Source: Tubiluchus corallicola (Eukaryota > Priapulida > Priapulimorpha > Priapulimorphida > Tubiluchidae). Taken from it: a stretch of 62,296 nt of DNA. The stretch spans positions 1 to 62,296 of the forward strand of contig JAQGDQ010000455.1 in NCBI GenBank assembly GCA_030141605.1, given 5' to 3'. The notes below the pieces were generated by a model. It saw nothing but the letters and a program-made list of their open reading frames with translations. It searched no databases and was not told the origin of the DNA. The translations under genes and the position numbers were made by a program. Positions 37,001 through 51,342 of the stretch are shown piece after piece (position 1 is the first letter of the stretch; each line of letters starts with the position of its first letter).

Positions 37001-40000
37001 TTTCTCACCAATGCATAAATTTATTGTAGCTTGCATGCAGAATTTCGGAGAATATCAAAAATTAGCAAGCTCAAAATTCATAATCTTAAAAATGAAGGAT
37101 AATTATGTTTACATAATTATATACCTCAAAATACATTCATGTTTAAAGTCTAAAATGCAAGCAGCCTAACTTTAATATTCATGTGTTTATTGATGCTACA
37201 TAAACTTGTAAAACATGTAATTCACCTTAGCAGCTGCCAGCGCTTTCTTTTCAGCTTCTTCGCGTGCTTGCCTTTCTGCTGCTTCTTTCTCTTTCCTTTC
37301 TAATTCAATCTGCAATATACAAATAATTGAATTAACTTACTACTATGAATAGTGTGAAGCAGCACAACATGACCTTACTGTAAACTAAATTAGTCTAATT
37401 TAGATTAATTCATTGCATTTTCCAGTTCACAGTGTTGGTAGAAAAACATTATTATTAACTATTTAATATTGCGGGGCTAGTGTAAGTTTTTGTCACTATA
37501 GGCTTTCATGTACAGCGATTTTCCCAATCCACGTTTGTTTCATTTCTGTGTTACAGCAAGTCCCTAAAATTTTGTTTGCTTCCTCCTTGTAATGAATAGA
37601 AGTGTCTCATGCATTGTGTACCAAATTCTAATGGTAACAGAGAAACGCAGGGGATAGTAAATTTGCCTTTCTTACCCAGACAAATGATTGGTTATTACTA
37701 CTTTTATTATTAATTCCTTATTTATTTTATGTGGATAACAATTTATCCAATAATTGAAAACTGTTAGTCATTTCTGAAGTGGTTCACAAAATAAAATAAA
37801 AGCGAATAGCATTACAGAAACATCGTGCACTGCAAGCAATAAAAATACCGAGTCTTAAAATACATTTAGAAATTACACAGTTTAAAAACAAAAATACTTA
37901 AAATATACAAAAATTTATTCAGAATGGACTAGATAAATGAAATGTGCAAAACTACACACAACCTACACATTAGTAAACATCTGCAGTAAAAAATAAAAAA
38001 GAGAAACACATCCTTATATTAGTTTTCAAACCACAGTCAAATTTATTCAATTTTTTTTACAGGAGTTGTCTGGGCTGCATGTCAACCATTCGCTGTATAT
38101 ATCATATAAATCAAATGTTTAACATTCTGCAAAACGTGCAAAATTACATTTAACAAGACTGGCAATAATTGAACAAACCTGAATTCGCCTTTCTTCTTCT
38201 TCTACAAGCCTTCGTTCTTCTTCCAGTCTTCTTTGTTCTTCTTCATGCCGGAGACGTTCCTCCTCGCGCTTCCGCTGCTCCTCTTCCTCGCGTCTACGTC
38301 GCTCTGCCTCAAGGCGGCGCTGCTCCTCTTCACGTCTTTGGGCTTCTTCACGCTGTCTTTGCTCTTCTTCACGTTGCCTCTGCTCTTCTAAACGTCTTTG
38401 TTCCTGTTGTAGTCGTAACTCCTCTTGTCTCTGCAAGTCATCCAATGATCAGGATTGCAAACATTATTAATGAACTTACCAGGCCCTTCATATTTTTTAC
38501 AGATAAGATTATTTTAACTATGTGCATCATAGCCAGTGTATATTGCACAGAAATGTTTCAAGAAATCAAAGACCAAAATGTAAATTTAACCAGCAATAGT
38601 TCAGCACAGACAAGCCAGCAAATTCAAACAATTTCTAAAGAAATATGCAAAGTTTAAGAGTTTAAGAAATTCACTAAACAATGACTCAAACAATTTAGAA
38701 AAACAGATCATTTTTCTACTCAGCACTATCGCTAATAACAGAAACAAATATAAAAGGCACAACAGTTATCTACACTAATTATCACAATAATCAAATTACT
38801 AGTTTAGCAAAGATCCATTTACATTCTGGTCACTACATGAATAATCATTACCTATTTACTTCTAGATTCATAAACACAGAGCTATGAAAATTAATAAATA
38901 ACATCTTAATGAATTACTATGCTTTAAACCTGTGAAATTTCACAAAATAACAAGTAGCTCTTTCATATAGTTACCATAAACCTAAATCAGTAACTTACAA
39001 TTATCCTAAACTACGTATTTAATTTAAACTAGAAATTCAAGTGTTCTAACCTTTCTCTCAATCTCTAGTCTTTCCATTTCCATACGCCGTTCCTCCTCCC
39101 TCTTTTTCTCCTCTTCGTGAGCTAACCTCAGCGCTTCATCGTGTCTTGTTTGCTCCTGCTCTGCAACTTTCTTTCTCTGTAAAGCCTCTTCCTGTAATCG
39201 TAATATTTCCTAGCAAAATGAAAACACAAAATGTGATACTCACAGAATACCAAAAAAGTATATCAAGTTGTATTTTTTATGCACAGAAGCCAAAATTGTG
39301 ATATTTTACACAATTTCCAAATAGACACCAAACTAAGTACTACCAGTTTTGTAGTGTTAATTTACTCATTTCAAGTTGTTTCAAAAATAAAACCAATTTA
39401 GTATAATAATGCATTACCCCTACCCATTAGTCTAACAATAAAAACTATCTCTGATTACCAATGCACATTTTAATGCAACACACACTTACATACAAAAAGT
39501 CAAAAAATCTAAAAATTCATCTTTTCCTTTAAATTGAAAAACCCAATAATGTCCTAATAACAATAGCTACTAACACAAATCTGGCACAGTGCTAGCTAGT
39601 ACTAAGTTCTTAATGCCTATTATTGTTGACAGTTATAGTAAGTCACCGATATATTAATGAACCAGGCCCCACATTGCTAAACTTTGCACCAGAGTGGTCA
39701 CTCAGCTAGTGTTTCCGCCCTATGAATAGTTATGTTGACATTCACATTAATAAACTGCCAAATAAGTTTATATTTACTGCTTGTCTTCGCTCAAATTCAG
39801 CCGAGGCAGCATTAGTTTGGTCCAGATCCCAAATGCTGGTAGGTTCTACTGAGGTAGGCCAAGACGTTGTATGGCTGACCGCTTGTCCAAGTTCCCAGAC
39901 GACCTTATCGGGGGCAGCTGAAGAAGCACTTGTTTGATGACTAGGATCCGCCAACATTGGACTAAAACAGAAGTCATAAATCCCACAATTAATGCAATAT

Positions 40001-43000
40001 ACAAAAAATGTAAAACATATACAGTGCACATACAATAGGAAAGCTGAAACCTCAGTGAAAATCTAGAAAGTAGGAAATCGTGGAAAAGGTGTAAAAATTA
40101 AAACCAAACTTTACTTGCAAACAGTTGAACATCCTTAGCAGAGGACATCATCAAATACAATTAAATAAAATAATAAAATTACTGACATCAAAATAGAATG
40201 ACATGGTAATAATGGCAAATGTAATTTTATAAAATTAAACGTGATTATAATAACAATAAAGTTTAATGTTTATGCATAAATTTCCTTTTGGGCAGTTTCT
40301 TTCATCAAGCGATTAGTTAAATAAGGCCGACTTGAAAATAATAAAACGGTATTACCTATTTGTAGAATTTGGAAGCACTCTAGCCTGGTTTCGTGCAAGG
40401 AAGGTTTGGAGAGTTGCCATCTGCTCTTGAGGTGGAAGCTGAGCGAAATATGGCTGCTGCTTTAAGTGAGCAATTAACTGAGCCATGTGCGCTTGTTGCC
40501 TGGAAAACAACATTAATCATTAGATCCAAATTTCAGATTTATTTGTTCTGTTCATGTCAAATGTGGGGGTGACATACAATTGTAAAAATGTCAACATAAA
40601 TGACTAATGCTATACTACAACCAGAAAAAGAAATGTTAACAGATGCAAATGAACCCTATTAAAAGCTAAAAATGCACAATGAAAAAAACCACTGATGATA
40701 GTAAATTTCTTCTACACAACAGGCATCAGAATGATAACGGCATGTTGCAGCCTGTATAACGTTAATAATAAGGCTATTAAATACAAACAAAGTTTTCAAG
40801 AAAACCACTTGAATAATTGCCTTGTTCACGTTTTGCTATAGCATTTTTCACGTATTTTGGCACAAAACAAGCCAAAATTCAGCAACGACTGTCAGTACTT
40901 AGTGTACTAAGTTCATTATTAAGGTTAACAGTTTCAAATAAAACACTGGGTTCACAAAAATTTCTTAGCCACCCTCCACAAGAGAGACAGCTGGAGGCAG
41001 ATACTTGCTCCGAGCAGCTTTATTCACATATTATCTGATCCTAGCATATTACGGTAAACAGGGAGGACCTACGTACATCTGAACTTTGTATGACACATCT
41101 GTAGGTTTGGTAACTTGTCTTAGAAGGTTATCTTTGACAAAATGCCAGGTTCTGCATCACATTGCTTAAGTACACTCTGCTAGTGAGTATGCTTACCCTT
41201 GTATGTTTATTAAATAACTGTGATACATAAAATACTGAGTGCAGGAAATGTACTGACCGCATAAAATCTTGTTGCCGAGCATGCAAAACTTGTGCTTGCA
41301 ATAACTGCTGCTGTATTAACTGCTGATGTGCTGCAGTCTTCACTGGATCTCCACGTTCTGTGAGTTCAGGATTAGGGCCAGAAACAAGGGTATCATTCTG
41401 CAATAAGCAGATAAATATGAAATTTAATATTAATATTCAACCAAACCAACCAAAACCAACAAAAACTAACCACTGAAGAAATTCAGGACTCGAAAGAATG
41501 CCAATAGGGAGGGATGAAGCTAAATTTTCCAAAACCAAATTGAATCTGAAGCTCATTTTTGTTTCATATCCAAAACCAAATCGAATCTGAATGTCACAAT
41601 TTTTCTGTTTCCGAAACTCAACCCAAATGTTTAATTCGCTTTTAATTTTCACTTAGGTTTTCAGCTTAGGATCAGTGCAGTGTTATAATGGACATTATAA
41701 GTTTTGTTGAAACATAATGGTCTTGCTAAACATAGTAAAGTTTCTTAATTCAGATTTTCTTTTGCTTTAGTTCATGGTCAGCTTGCTTGGATCTTTATTT
41801 ATCGCATCTAGAAAATAATGCTATTACTCAGCAGAATGTGTATGGTATTATGCACAAAGAATTCAGAGAATTTTTGTTATACTTTATGACTGTAACATCT
41901 TATTTTAAACTAAATTAATAAAATTAGAAAGTAAAAGAGAAATTAAACACAATGCTTGCTAAAATATTGTCTGTGTTTAGAAGCACAATGCGCGAAATCT
42001 TCTGTAAGTTGCGACCCTACTAGCATCAGTGGGGCATCAATTTAACAAATTTATGCAGTACATAATTTTTACAGAACATTGTGATCACATTAAAGATTTC
42101 AAGATGACAAAGCGCACATCGCAAAATTTAACTTTTAATAGAGATTAAACCGGTAAGAAAAGAAATTACGCAAATTTTATAGCACTAGTTGGCAGCGACG
42201 TGCTCCTTAAGCACTCCTTAATGCGAAGCAGTTAGAGTAAAACTGGGTATAATCTGAATCGAAACTCTGCTTCAGAATCTGAAGTTCCGGAGCAACGAGG
42301 CTTCATCCCATCCCTAAACACCACACAATATTACACTTACAAAAGACAACAGTATAACAAAATTCGATCCCTAGAGTGAATACAGTTAAGTTTTCTAATA
42401 TCCTCAAGATATAAAAAAACCTAAGAACTTACTGATGTGGAAATAGGAGGTGGGTTTGAATCATCAATGAAAGGCACTCGTCCCCATCTTTTAATTAGTT
42501 CACCTAATAAAAAATTTTCATTTATCCTTCAACATGTTCATAATATTGGTGTACTACGTAAAATTTTATCAAAGTAAGTTGAAAAAACCAAAAAGGCTTC
42601 AAGATGATTTGGTTAGAAGGTTTTAGAACTTTCTGCTGGCTTTCGATTTACCAAATTTAAGCTCTTGACAAATTATACCTATAATTTAATGCTTTATTAA
42701 GATGAAGATTTTCATAAAACTATGACAAATGTAATTTGTCTGAATTCAAAATGTCTCACTCTCTGAATAACAAAGTTTACTGTTATTTTCCATCAAGGCA
42801 GAATGCTACCATAACAATCTTCAGAAACAACCAGGTATCCAAAACATGCTTAAGTTGTGTGTGCAACTGTAAGTGAAGGTGTGTGAAAACTTAATGACAA
42901 ATTGCTACCTATGTAATACTAAAAATGCCAAGATAAAATAAATGTAATAAAAGCAAATGATAAAATGGCCAACTTTTGCAGCTCACTAACAGAAGCACTG

Positions 43001-46000
43001 TTAATATTAAATAGTTTATATCATTGTACTAGCAATTTTATGCAAAATTTTGTAAATTATGTGACAGTTAGAATTTCTTTACTAGAGCAATTCTGGATGT
43101 TAAGTTTCCTTCGGAAATTTCTGGATTCAGTAGAAGTGGAGCAGAGTCGAAGAATAATCCAAAATCGGGAAAATTTCTAGATTGCTAACAACTTTATAGT
43201 TACCACACTAAAGTGCTTTCACGAAACCTTTTTATCTAAAGTGTAACTGACATCAAATTAATTATTTGCAAGAACATTTTAATTATTTGCCAAATATATG
43301 CCATCAATTCAAAAAATTTAGAAATTACAAACTAAATCAGTATTACACGCTCAACACAGCTTAGACATAACCAGTAGAAATCTTTGTGATCTAAATTCAA
43401 ATTTTACCTTTATTTCGGATTGCAGTGATCATAATTTTGTTGACTGCAGTAATTACAATGTAAAATTATTTCACTTTATAGTTTCTGAGGTTACCAAATA
43501 TTTGGCAAAGGATTTACATCCTGAATACAAACCACCACCTCTTAATGAGATTCAACTTTCTAAACAAAATAAATACATTAGGTAGCAATTATTTATTGTT
43601 TTGAAGTAGCAATGTACAACACTAGAAAAGTTACATACCACAGGTTACATTGTAACATTTTTACACCTTACCTAATGTTAAAAATACAGAATCACAGCCT
43701 CGTTTTATATTTAATGTCATAGTAAAAAACCCTGCAGTAAACCAGTCCCTCATCTCTTTTGATGTAAATGGACCTGCAAATACATGGTAAAGATCATTTT
43801 CATGACAAACACAGGCATGTCTACATTACACAACAACAAGAAATTGAGGACACAAAAGAACATTAAATCTTACAAAACCAACCTTGTATTTCACCCTGTG
43901 GATCCCTGTAGAACCACTTGTGGGCATCAGGATGAGAAAGAGGAAGGGCTTCAATACTAACAGTATTCGTTGTCAGCTGCTTAAACTCCTCCTACATAAA
44001 CAGGTAATTTAAGTCAAAACAAAAACAAAACAATAATAAAATAAACTATATAGTTTCGACATGTATCCGTGACAAATGATATTACACTCGTGTGAATTTT
44101 TGAAAAAGCTACCTCACCTTTACAAAAGAAAATAAACAGAATTGATCTGGTATGTTTTGCTTTGTAGTTTAAAAACAAAAACATTTCCCTGGGACATCTC
44201 GGAAAGACAATCGAGATCACATATGCAAAGTAGAATCAATACACTTAATCCTTAATCTATTTCAATACTTTTCAGTTTCTTTTTATGTGAGGAATAATTG
44301 CAACAAGAAAAACATATAAAAATAGATGCGAAAATGCACGTTTTAAAAACTGTAATGGGAGGTGTTTATAAACAAAAATTATACTAATACTTCGGCGATC
44401 CTAGAAAAGGTCAGAATCAAGGTAAAATTCTCTTTTTAAGGAAGATGAAATGCTTGTAGGGAGGCTCAACTTCAGTTTATATTAACATACCCTCTTTCCT
44501 TACAGTTCTTTTCACTTATAGACCTGTCCTATTAAACATATGCATAAACATACTCACAGTCTAATATTTCTGAAGCGCTGGCTCAAAATATGACTAGTCA
44601 GCACATTTACGAATGTGCGCTAATCAGCACTTAAAATATTATTTTTAACTTCTCAAACAAGCATAAGAATTTATCGCTTTAAGAGCAAGAATACCTCAGC
44701 AGTCCAAGTTTCCACCAAGTTTTCCGTGGCTGATTTGATGTGATCCAACATATCCTCTTCACGAGCTGACAAAACATTTTGCACTGGATCTGGAGCACTG
44801 ACACACTGTACCTGATTCACTTTATCACAAGTAGCAGCAGACGTATCTACCTGTCCTCTTGGAGCAGAACACTCAACAGTTTCTTCAACACTAACACTTT
44901 GGCTCATAGTTTTCTCAATATTTACAGTATGCGAGTCCCTTAAAGTGTCATCATTCATTTCACTAGACAAGGCATTTTCAACAGATTTTAAGCGACTTGG
45001 TCTACCAGTGTTGTTTGATATGTCTTCAGTACGTTTAACGCCATCAGAAGATGATCGACTATGTCGAGTGTTTTCTGACGTTCGCTTAGAATCTTTGACA
45101 GTGTCTTTGGCTTCTGTACTAGAATCATTCGTCTTTATGTCTACCATCTTACTAGACTCAACACTTTTTTTAGCACCAAGTGAATTATCACTTTTCTTAT
45201 GTTGGTCTTTGACTTTAATTGAGGAATCACTCTCCTTATTATCACTGGACTTCTAAACAAAAGGTGAACAAGAATTCCATGAATAACCATAAATAAAGGT
45301 ATAACTTTGCCCAGTTTTTGTAAAAAAAATAGATTGGGCAAAACTGGTTACAACATTTATAAACATAATTCTATGGACCTCGACTTAAACTACTTTTTTG
45401 TTACTTGTTACTAAGATGTGAGAGCATGCATTTTAACAAACCCGCATCTTTTTCAGCAGCACTAGTTGATATTAATGCTATACAAAAAAGTATTTCGTGC
45501 AATACCTGATGATAAGACAGCTTTTATCAGAAAAATTTAAGATGCAGCGTATACTTGCCCAGGGCTTCAGAACAAAGCAATTATAAAAACTTCGTTGTAG
45601 ATGTGGCAGCAACCACGACTTCTTGGGATTAAGTTTACATCAGCTGTAAATGCAACAGTTCAAATTTTTTTACCTTTGAACTAAGGAAAGCCCCACTAGA
45701 ATCAAAAGTTCCCACATCGTCATCAACATCAGCTGTACTCCACTCTGGAATTTCCTCTACATAAGTAAAAACATGCTATTTAAGACTGGAATAATAGTTT
45801 TTGGTGTCTGGCATATGTGCGTTATCTAGTGCTTCATCACAGACTACAATACGTAAATGCAAGAAATTCACTAAAGTATAATTTCGGCTTTCACAACTAA
45901 TTGTGAACTAATTGCTACAAATAACTTCAACAATGAACGCAACAAGTTGAAATCAACAAGCAGGAAATTTCAAAAGTAGCAAGTTCATCTCACCTGAACT

Positions 46001-49000
46001 AATACTAGCTGAATAACCGAACGACAGTTTGTACTTCTACTGTCTAACAGCGCATTCAGAATAGTTATCGAAATTTCTTGCCATCAACAACTCGCGCCAG
46101 AAAACTCGCTAGTTTGAACTCATCATAAGTAATGTGATAATACAATCACTGCAAACACCATCTTTACTTACGATTGTTATTTTGACCACCATTATTCCAC
46201 TGGTTGTCTCCAGATCGTGGCGCTGAGTAATGCCTCGTTCTGAGCGGCTCACGGTCGCGTTCTCTCAAAGGTCCGCGATCACGCCAAGCGGGTTGACGCC
46301 CTGAAATGGTAATCAGTACATAAAAAGCAAAGATGATTTTCTGACCATTGGTCTGCATAAACAACAGACTCACAACTAAACACAGCCATTTGGGACCTGG
46401 TGTGGCAGACCTGCATTCATGAAAAGAGGACATGACTGAAGTTATTATATTAAAAAGGGTATACATGGGCATAAATTGTTAGATGAATGGTTCAACAGAG
46501 TCATAATATGCTTTGCCACCACTCACATTGACACTAATACCGAGCACATAATATCCTATTTGTTCTGAAAAACTTACCGTATTTGTCCTGAGACCGATGA
46601 TGATTGCTCGCAGTTCGCCAGCCTCCTCCATCTTCTTCGTCATCTCGATCAAAATCACTACGCCTCCAATTACCCGTACTCATCGATCGTGAATATTCCG
46701 TTCTACGTAGCCGAGGTTCTTCATCACGGTCCAATGTATGGTCATCAAAACTTCCTCTTGCTAATATAGAAATGCACAACAATAAATGCTTTTATAGACA
46801 GCAAGTTCTTTAGTTATCAAGGTAATTAGACAGAATTAAACAACAAGAGCACACAAATGTAAATAAAGGCATAATAATGTGCTCGCAGCTAACATCAACT
46901 ATGAGTTGTAGCTGTCATTTCAAAGAGAAATTAGATTAAACTCAAACCTAGCACACGCCAGCGACAATGTCATTGACATGGCGTTATTCTCGTAATAACA
47001 TGAGTGAAAATTTTTTGTGATTTGACCGTTAGGTGCTTCTTAGACAACCAGATTAATTTAAAGTACTCTGTAATCACTGCAATTTGATGTAAGCAGGGCA
47101 TTGTTAGCTAGCTAAGCAGGGCATCGCTAGCTGAGTAAGGTTTCATTAATAAAGAGACATAGTAAACATGGAAAACTTGGTACAGATGACTTCTGGTTGT
47201 CCTAGGGTATTTTTAGCAGAATTTTCAGGAGAACCAGTGTTAAATTTAAGTCCAGATATGCAATGACAACATGCTAGTGGCAGAAAACTGTTACTCCACA
47301 TTCTCCAAGTCCAATATTTTTTTCTGTCAACAAAAATATGACAAAAATCGAACAAAATTTAAATAATTTTAAAACAACAAACACAAAACTATAATCTGGC
47401 AACAGACACTTACGAGGAAAAGGGCGACCAAAGCCACCTCGATCTGCTTTGTCGTCTAAACTGTGAACCCTGTCAGACAATCGTGTTCGAGTGAATCCAC
47501 CGTCATCTTCGTATGATGGTCCACCCCACCAGCCATCTGCTCTACCACGACCTACAAATGCAAAAACTATGCAAGAAACATAAAACACTCATGATCAGCA
47601 TAGTGAGAATAGACAACATGAATAATTTGCACTAGCTAAAATGTAGTGATGCATTGAATGGCTAATTTTCTCGAGTAGCAGAAAGAGATAGCATGACAAC
47701 AAGCCATACCCAGACTAGCAGAACATCTAAGAAAAATGCTAAAAACATCACATTGCATGCAGTGTATGTCTAAGTTAAAACTACTTGCCTTAACAATTAA
47801 ATTTCATAACAACTAAACAACCTTAAGCAGAGTAGAAGCATTTGCTCAATAAATATTTTTTGCAAACTCCTTTTTGTAATAAAAGAATATACAAGTGTCA
47901 AACAATGAAACTTTCACGAAATCTAAAGCTACGTGCAAGAAGATTTAGCTCAAGCCTCAGTTTCACGTTTTTAAAAATAAGTATTAATAATTGATTTGAC
48001 AAATTATTTTTACTACTGCTGCATGTTGACTGACATACAGAAAATATTTTAGCTTTTTCAAGTCTCATTTATTCTTCGACTCAGCTGTGAAGTAATAAAT
48101 ATAAGTACTTTTTATCTGTATTTAAGACCTGGTAATTTAACTAAGAATTATTTTTACGATCTGGACATTTTACTGAACTTGATGTTGGGCACCACAAGTA
48201 AACAATAGCAGTAAGGGTGCGTAAAAAATTAGTATAATGTTCGATTACATACCTCTACCCCGTCCTCTGTCAACTTGCCCACCACGAGGAACCCCTCTCG
48301 ATCCTGTATTACCGCCCCTGCCCATGAGTCGTAACACCTGTGAACTATTTACTGTATGTGATGCAGTAGCCTACCAAAAGAAAATCAAAATGATAGAGAC
48401 TAGGTCAAGAAATTAAAAAAGCAAAATGTACAAGGGAGACAATGAGACCTAAAAAAATTAGGCTTTCTCACTAAATAGCATTTTTTGATACTCATATCAC
48501 AACTATAAATTCTAAAGCAAAATAAAGCTACATTTAGAAGCTACGCATGGATTTCTCTAACGATACGCGAAAGTGCAGACACTTTTTAAGTGTTTGTATA
48601 TATATATATATATATATATTTGGAAATGTGTCAAACTTGCAAATTTTATACCATTTTGTAGATCTTTTCCAGCTCTACAAAACCCGCTAAAGTTTTATTT
48701 ATAACAATAATTGTTAGCTGTGTACAGAAATGACCTGTAGTCTAAATTATAGGCAAAAATTCAAATTTGCAAAAACTAGTCCATACTAAACAAAATACAC
48801 AGCACACAACTTTGCAGTTTCAGCGAATTTCTCTGCTGCATCGAAACTACTAATACAGAACGTATTTGGAAGAAACAAAACAGCACTATGCAGAATATTG
48901 CTGCCAGCTATGTTTCCTAGAGAAATACCTTTTTTGGGCATATTGCAAAAAATTACACTACACTCCCTACTTGTATTCTTGAAACATGGGAGATTCTTCT

Positions 49001-51342
49001 GCTTTACTTGTTTGTTTGGTGATTAGACAAGCTCTGTCACATGCTTTTATAACTTAACCACGTTAGCTATAATAACATATGGAGACTACAAGCTTTTCTA
49101 GATACACATCTGCATTTGTTTACTTAGCACAGCATACACAATCTGACACCTTTTGAAACAAAACAGTGAGGATGGCATATGTAGCCAGATCTAGCTTTTA
49201 AATGTTAATAAAATACTTACGTTAAGTGAGAGTGAGAACTCAATGTAAACGATGACATTAATCACCAGTGTTAAGATTTGGAATTGAATTAACTAGTAAC
49301 AAATTACTTCTTGCTCAAAGAGCACTTCTAGTGCCCTTATATAGAACTAAATGTTTTGCCTAATATAGGATAACTCACTGGTGTCATCACCTACTAAAAT
49401 TTTCAGTACTAATCTAACAAAAGCTGCAGTTTTATGCATTTCACATCAGAATCCCTTACTTAATGTGCAAATCCAGGTGATGACAAGCTATTCACGAAAG
49501 CATGCTCCTTGAACACTTGGTTCACCATGCCTCAAATTGTGTTAAGCTAAAGAAAGTTTTCAGTAATGAAATCACCACAATTCATTTACCTGTTCTTCAT
49601 CAGTAGGTGAGAGAAATGCAAGTGGCTGCAGTGCTTTCTCATTGTAGATCACGCTAAACTCTTTCATACCATCAGGTGGGGGAGTCTGAGGCACAAACAA
49701 TGCCAGCATCTCTTCCCTGCCGTAACGGTGCTCAGCGAGTTTAAATTTCGGTAAACCTGGCGACGGCGGAGGAGATGTCACACTGTTACCACTTGACAGA
49801 GCACGAAGCCTAAATTAAACAAATATAGTTAAGGGCTATACAACCCCAACAGACACTGAGTTTTTTTAGCACATTATTAAGATTACACACAGAATGGATA
49901 GTTAAGAATCTAATATGTTAAAAACTTATTTTATATCCGATTTCAAACGTATACATTGCTGTGAAGGCCACCATGTTTCGCAGCTTTGGTGCGATGAGCA
50001 AGAATGACATAATCTGTAGGCAAAGCTTCTTTGGTTAAGCAAAAGTCTAACCACAATTAGTGTAAAATAAATCCTAAGAAATTTTCAAAATTTGGCAAAG
50101 CAAAATTGTATACCACCTTTACTTTTGGGTCTGGAAGTGGCGCACCTAGATTGTGACAACTGGAAAATAGCAAATAGCATACAACTAGAGAAATATAGTA
50201 CTTTCGCAATATTGAGCACAACTTGTGTACAAGTTTAAGATATCCAGCTTTCACAAGTGTGTTTAGCAAATTTGTTGGCCCACAGACTACAATATGTAAA
50301 ATTTTAATAGTACACCTGCCTGTCAATCCGCATACTTATCGCATCATCCTACTATCTACTATTAATATCAAATTACTATAACCCCATCTTCACAAATTAC
50401 CTAATGCAGATCTTTTTTAGAATTACTAAATGATCTAGAACAGCACTGGACCACAATGGAAATAAGGAGAATATTTTCCTTTGCAGTGTCATCCCAGGGC
50501 AGCTTTTGCCTTAGAATAACTTTTGTTTAAATAAATCAACTGAAAAATCATGTCACTGATGTCCGTTAATTCACTGCACATCACTGCTGCTAATACAAGT
50601 TAGATGCACAACTGTTCAGTTAATTAGTTTACCGTTACACGTGCGAGTAGCTTCAAGATCACATGCATGCATCGCATCATAAACAGCAAGAGTGCATTTA
50701 ATTTTACTCGGTAATTTTTCGTGGTTTTCTAGTAAGACATACTTAGGCACCATGTACATAATGCAGCTGGATTTTCCAACCTGTTTAAAGGCACTGAGAA
50801 GGGAATTTTAAAGTATTTCTCTTTCCATAGCATTACGTTTACTTACTTGAAAGACGTGACTGAAAAAGTTGATTCTTAATAATTTAAAATGATCGGGCTA
50901 GCTGTTGAAACATCATTGTTTCGCCATGCCATTGTGCACCAAAAACATATGATTAATCTTACTGACTTAAAAGATACAGTAATTAATACTTTGGCTTAGT
51001 TAGTGAAGTGGGCACTACGAATGCTGCGATTATTTTTTGAAATTTATACAAAGTTATTTTAACTTATCTCAAACTTACCATCAAAATGTGCCTAACGGTC
51101 ATCGAGGGAGTTTAAATTCTCAAGTTTCCTACAGTACTGCGGCTAATACAAGTTCTGCACACAATAACACAGCATATTGGTGACACAAAATCTTAAGATG
51201 AATTATTTTGGCTTTATGCACAAATAGTGTGTTCTTATGCTTTAACAACTAAAACTTTCAAAAAACTGGTTTCACATACAATGTACAAAACAGTTATATA
51301 GGTTCCTTACCACTCTGGTCCAAACTTCAATGTTTCAGACAT
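31056..51342 (-). CDS. GIGYF: GRB10-interacting GYF protein (GIGYF), 25 coding exons
   Basis: Translational repressor that binds 4EHP and, through its GYF domain, proline-rich partners. Coding exons in order: 51342-51311, 49809-49590, 48370-48253, 47551-47414, 46760-46578, 46300-46172, 45756-45674, 45252-44695, 43991-43883, 43773-43672, 42503-42433, 41397-41258, 40499-40356, 39961-39778, 39209-39051, 38430-38179, 37309-37226, 36287-36097, 35789-35687, 35512-35352, 35014-34918, 33850-33748, 33565-33519, 32225-32112, 31265-31056. All junctions use GT/AG and keep frame, for 1243 residues. Domains: N-terminus FGPEWLRALSSG and 4EHP site RYGREEMLALF (39-49); Arg/Gly-rich and Asp-rich part (60-260); GYF domain (512-570); R/E/Q coiled coil (735-950); KSLLEIQEEEAR; FWDDD; C-terminal KKKKK and GFTVHADPNRVNAGEIDN. 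A splice acceptor lies 10 nt before the ATG. One gene stands here; vertebrates have two paralogues. Confidence 0.97.
31455..31595 (+). mobile_element. tRNA-like SINE copy B2 in GIGYF intron 24
   Basis: The box-B-like GTGGTTCAATCCATGCTG (31497 onward) is followed by TATCCCAACTTTTTCATATT, TCCTGTCTTT and AAGTTTGGTTGCAAAATTTTAA. These match the body of the copy at 15150-15285. It lies antisense to GIGYF. Confidence 0.65.
36022..36081. repeat. 30-bp tandem duplication in GIGYF intron 18
   Basis: Two units of AATTATTAGTTTTTAGCAA followed by CTG or ATA and TCTAATCT, directly adjacent, downstream of exon 18. Confidence 0.85.
41505..42316. mobile_element. Candidate hAT-like non-autonomous element in GIGYF intron 11
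   Basis: The left end TAGGGAGGGATGAAGC and the right end (complement) TAGGGATGGGATGAAGC are inverted repeats 812 bp apart. Both continue into related GAATCTGAAG motifs. TAGGGATGGGA-type ends are seen in hAT elements. The 8-bp flanks (AATGCCAA and AACACCAC) match at only about five positions. No transposase frame is present. Confidence 0.55.
42433..43991 (-). other. GIGYF: GYF domain of GIGYF (exons 9-11), with GFF in place of GYF
   Basis: Exon 9 ends with HKWFYRDPQGEIQ (511-523). Exon 10 gives GPFTSKEMRDWFTAGFFTMT (524-543). Exon 11 gives GELIKRWGRVPF. The GYF consensus W-x-Y ... GPF-x4-M-x2-W-x3-GYF is kept except that the last tyrosine is phenylalanine (539). Confidence 0.93.
47090..47136. 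repeat. Short tandem duplication in GIGYF intron 4
   Basis: AAGCAGGGCATTGTTAGCT and AAGCAGGGCATCGCTAGCT lie side by side, differing at two positions. Confidence 0.75.
48595..48620. repeat. (TA)n microsatellite
   Basis: About 12 TA repeats in GIGYF intron 2. Confidence 0.95.

Noticed and set aside
38169-38657. 162-residue + strand frame
   Set aside because: It is the antisense shadow of GIGYF exon 16, which codes the R/E/Q coiled coil.
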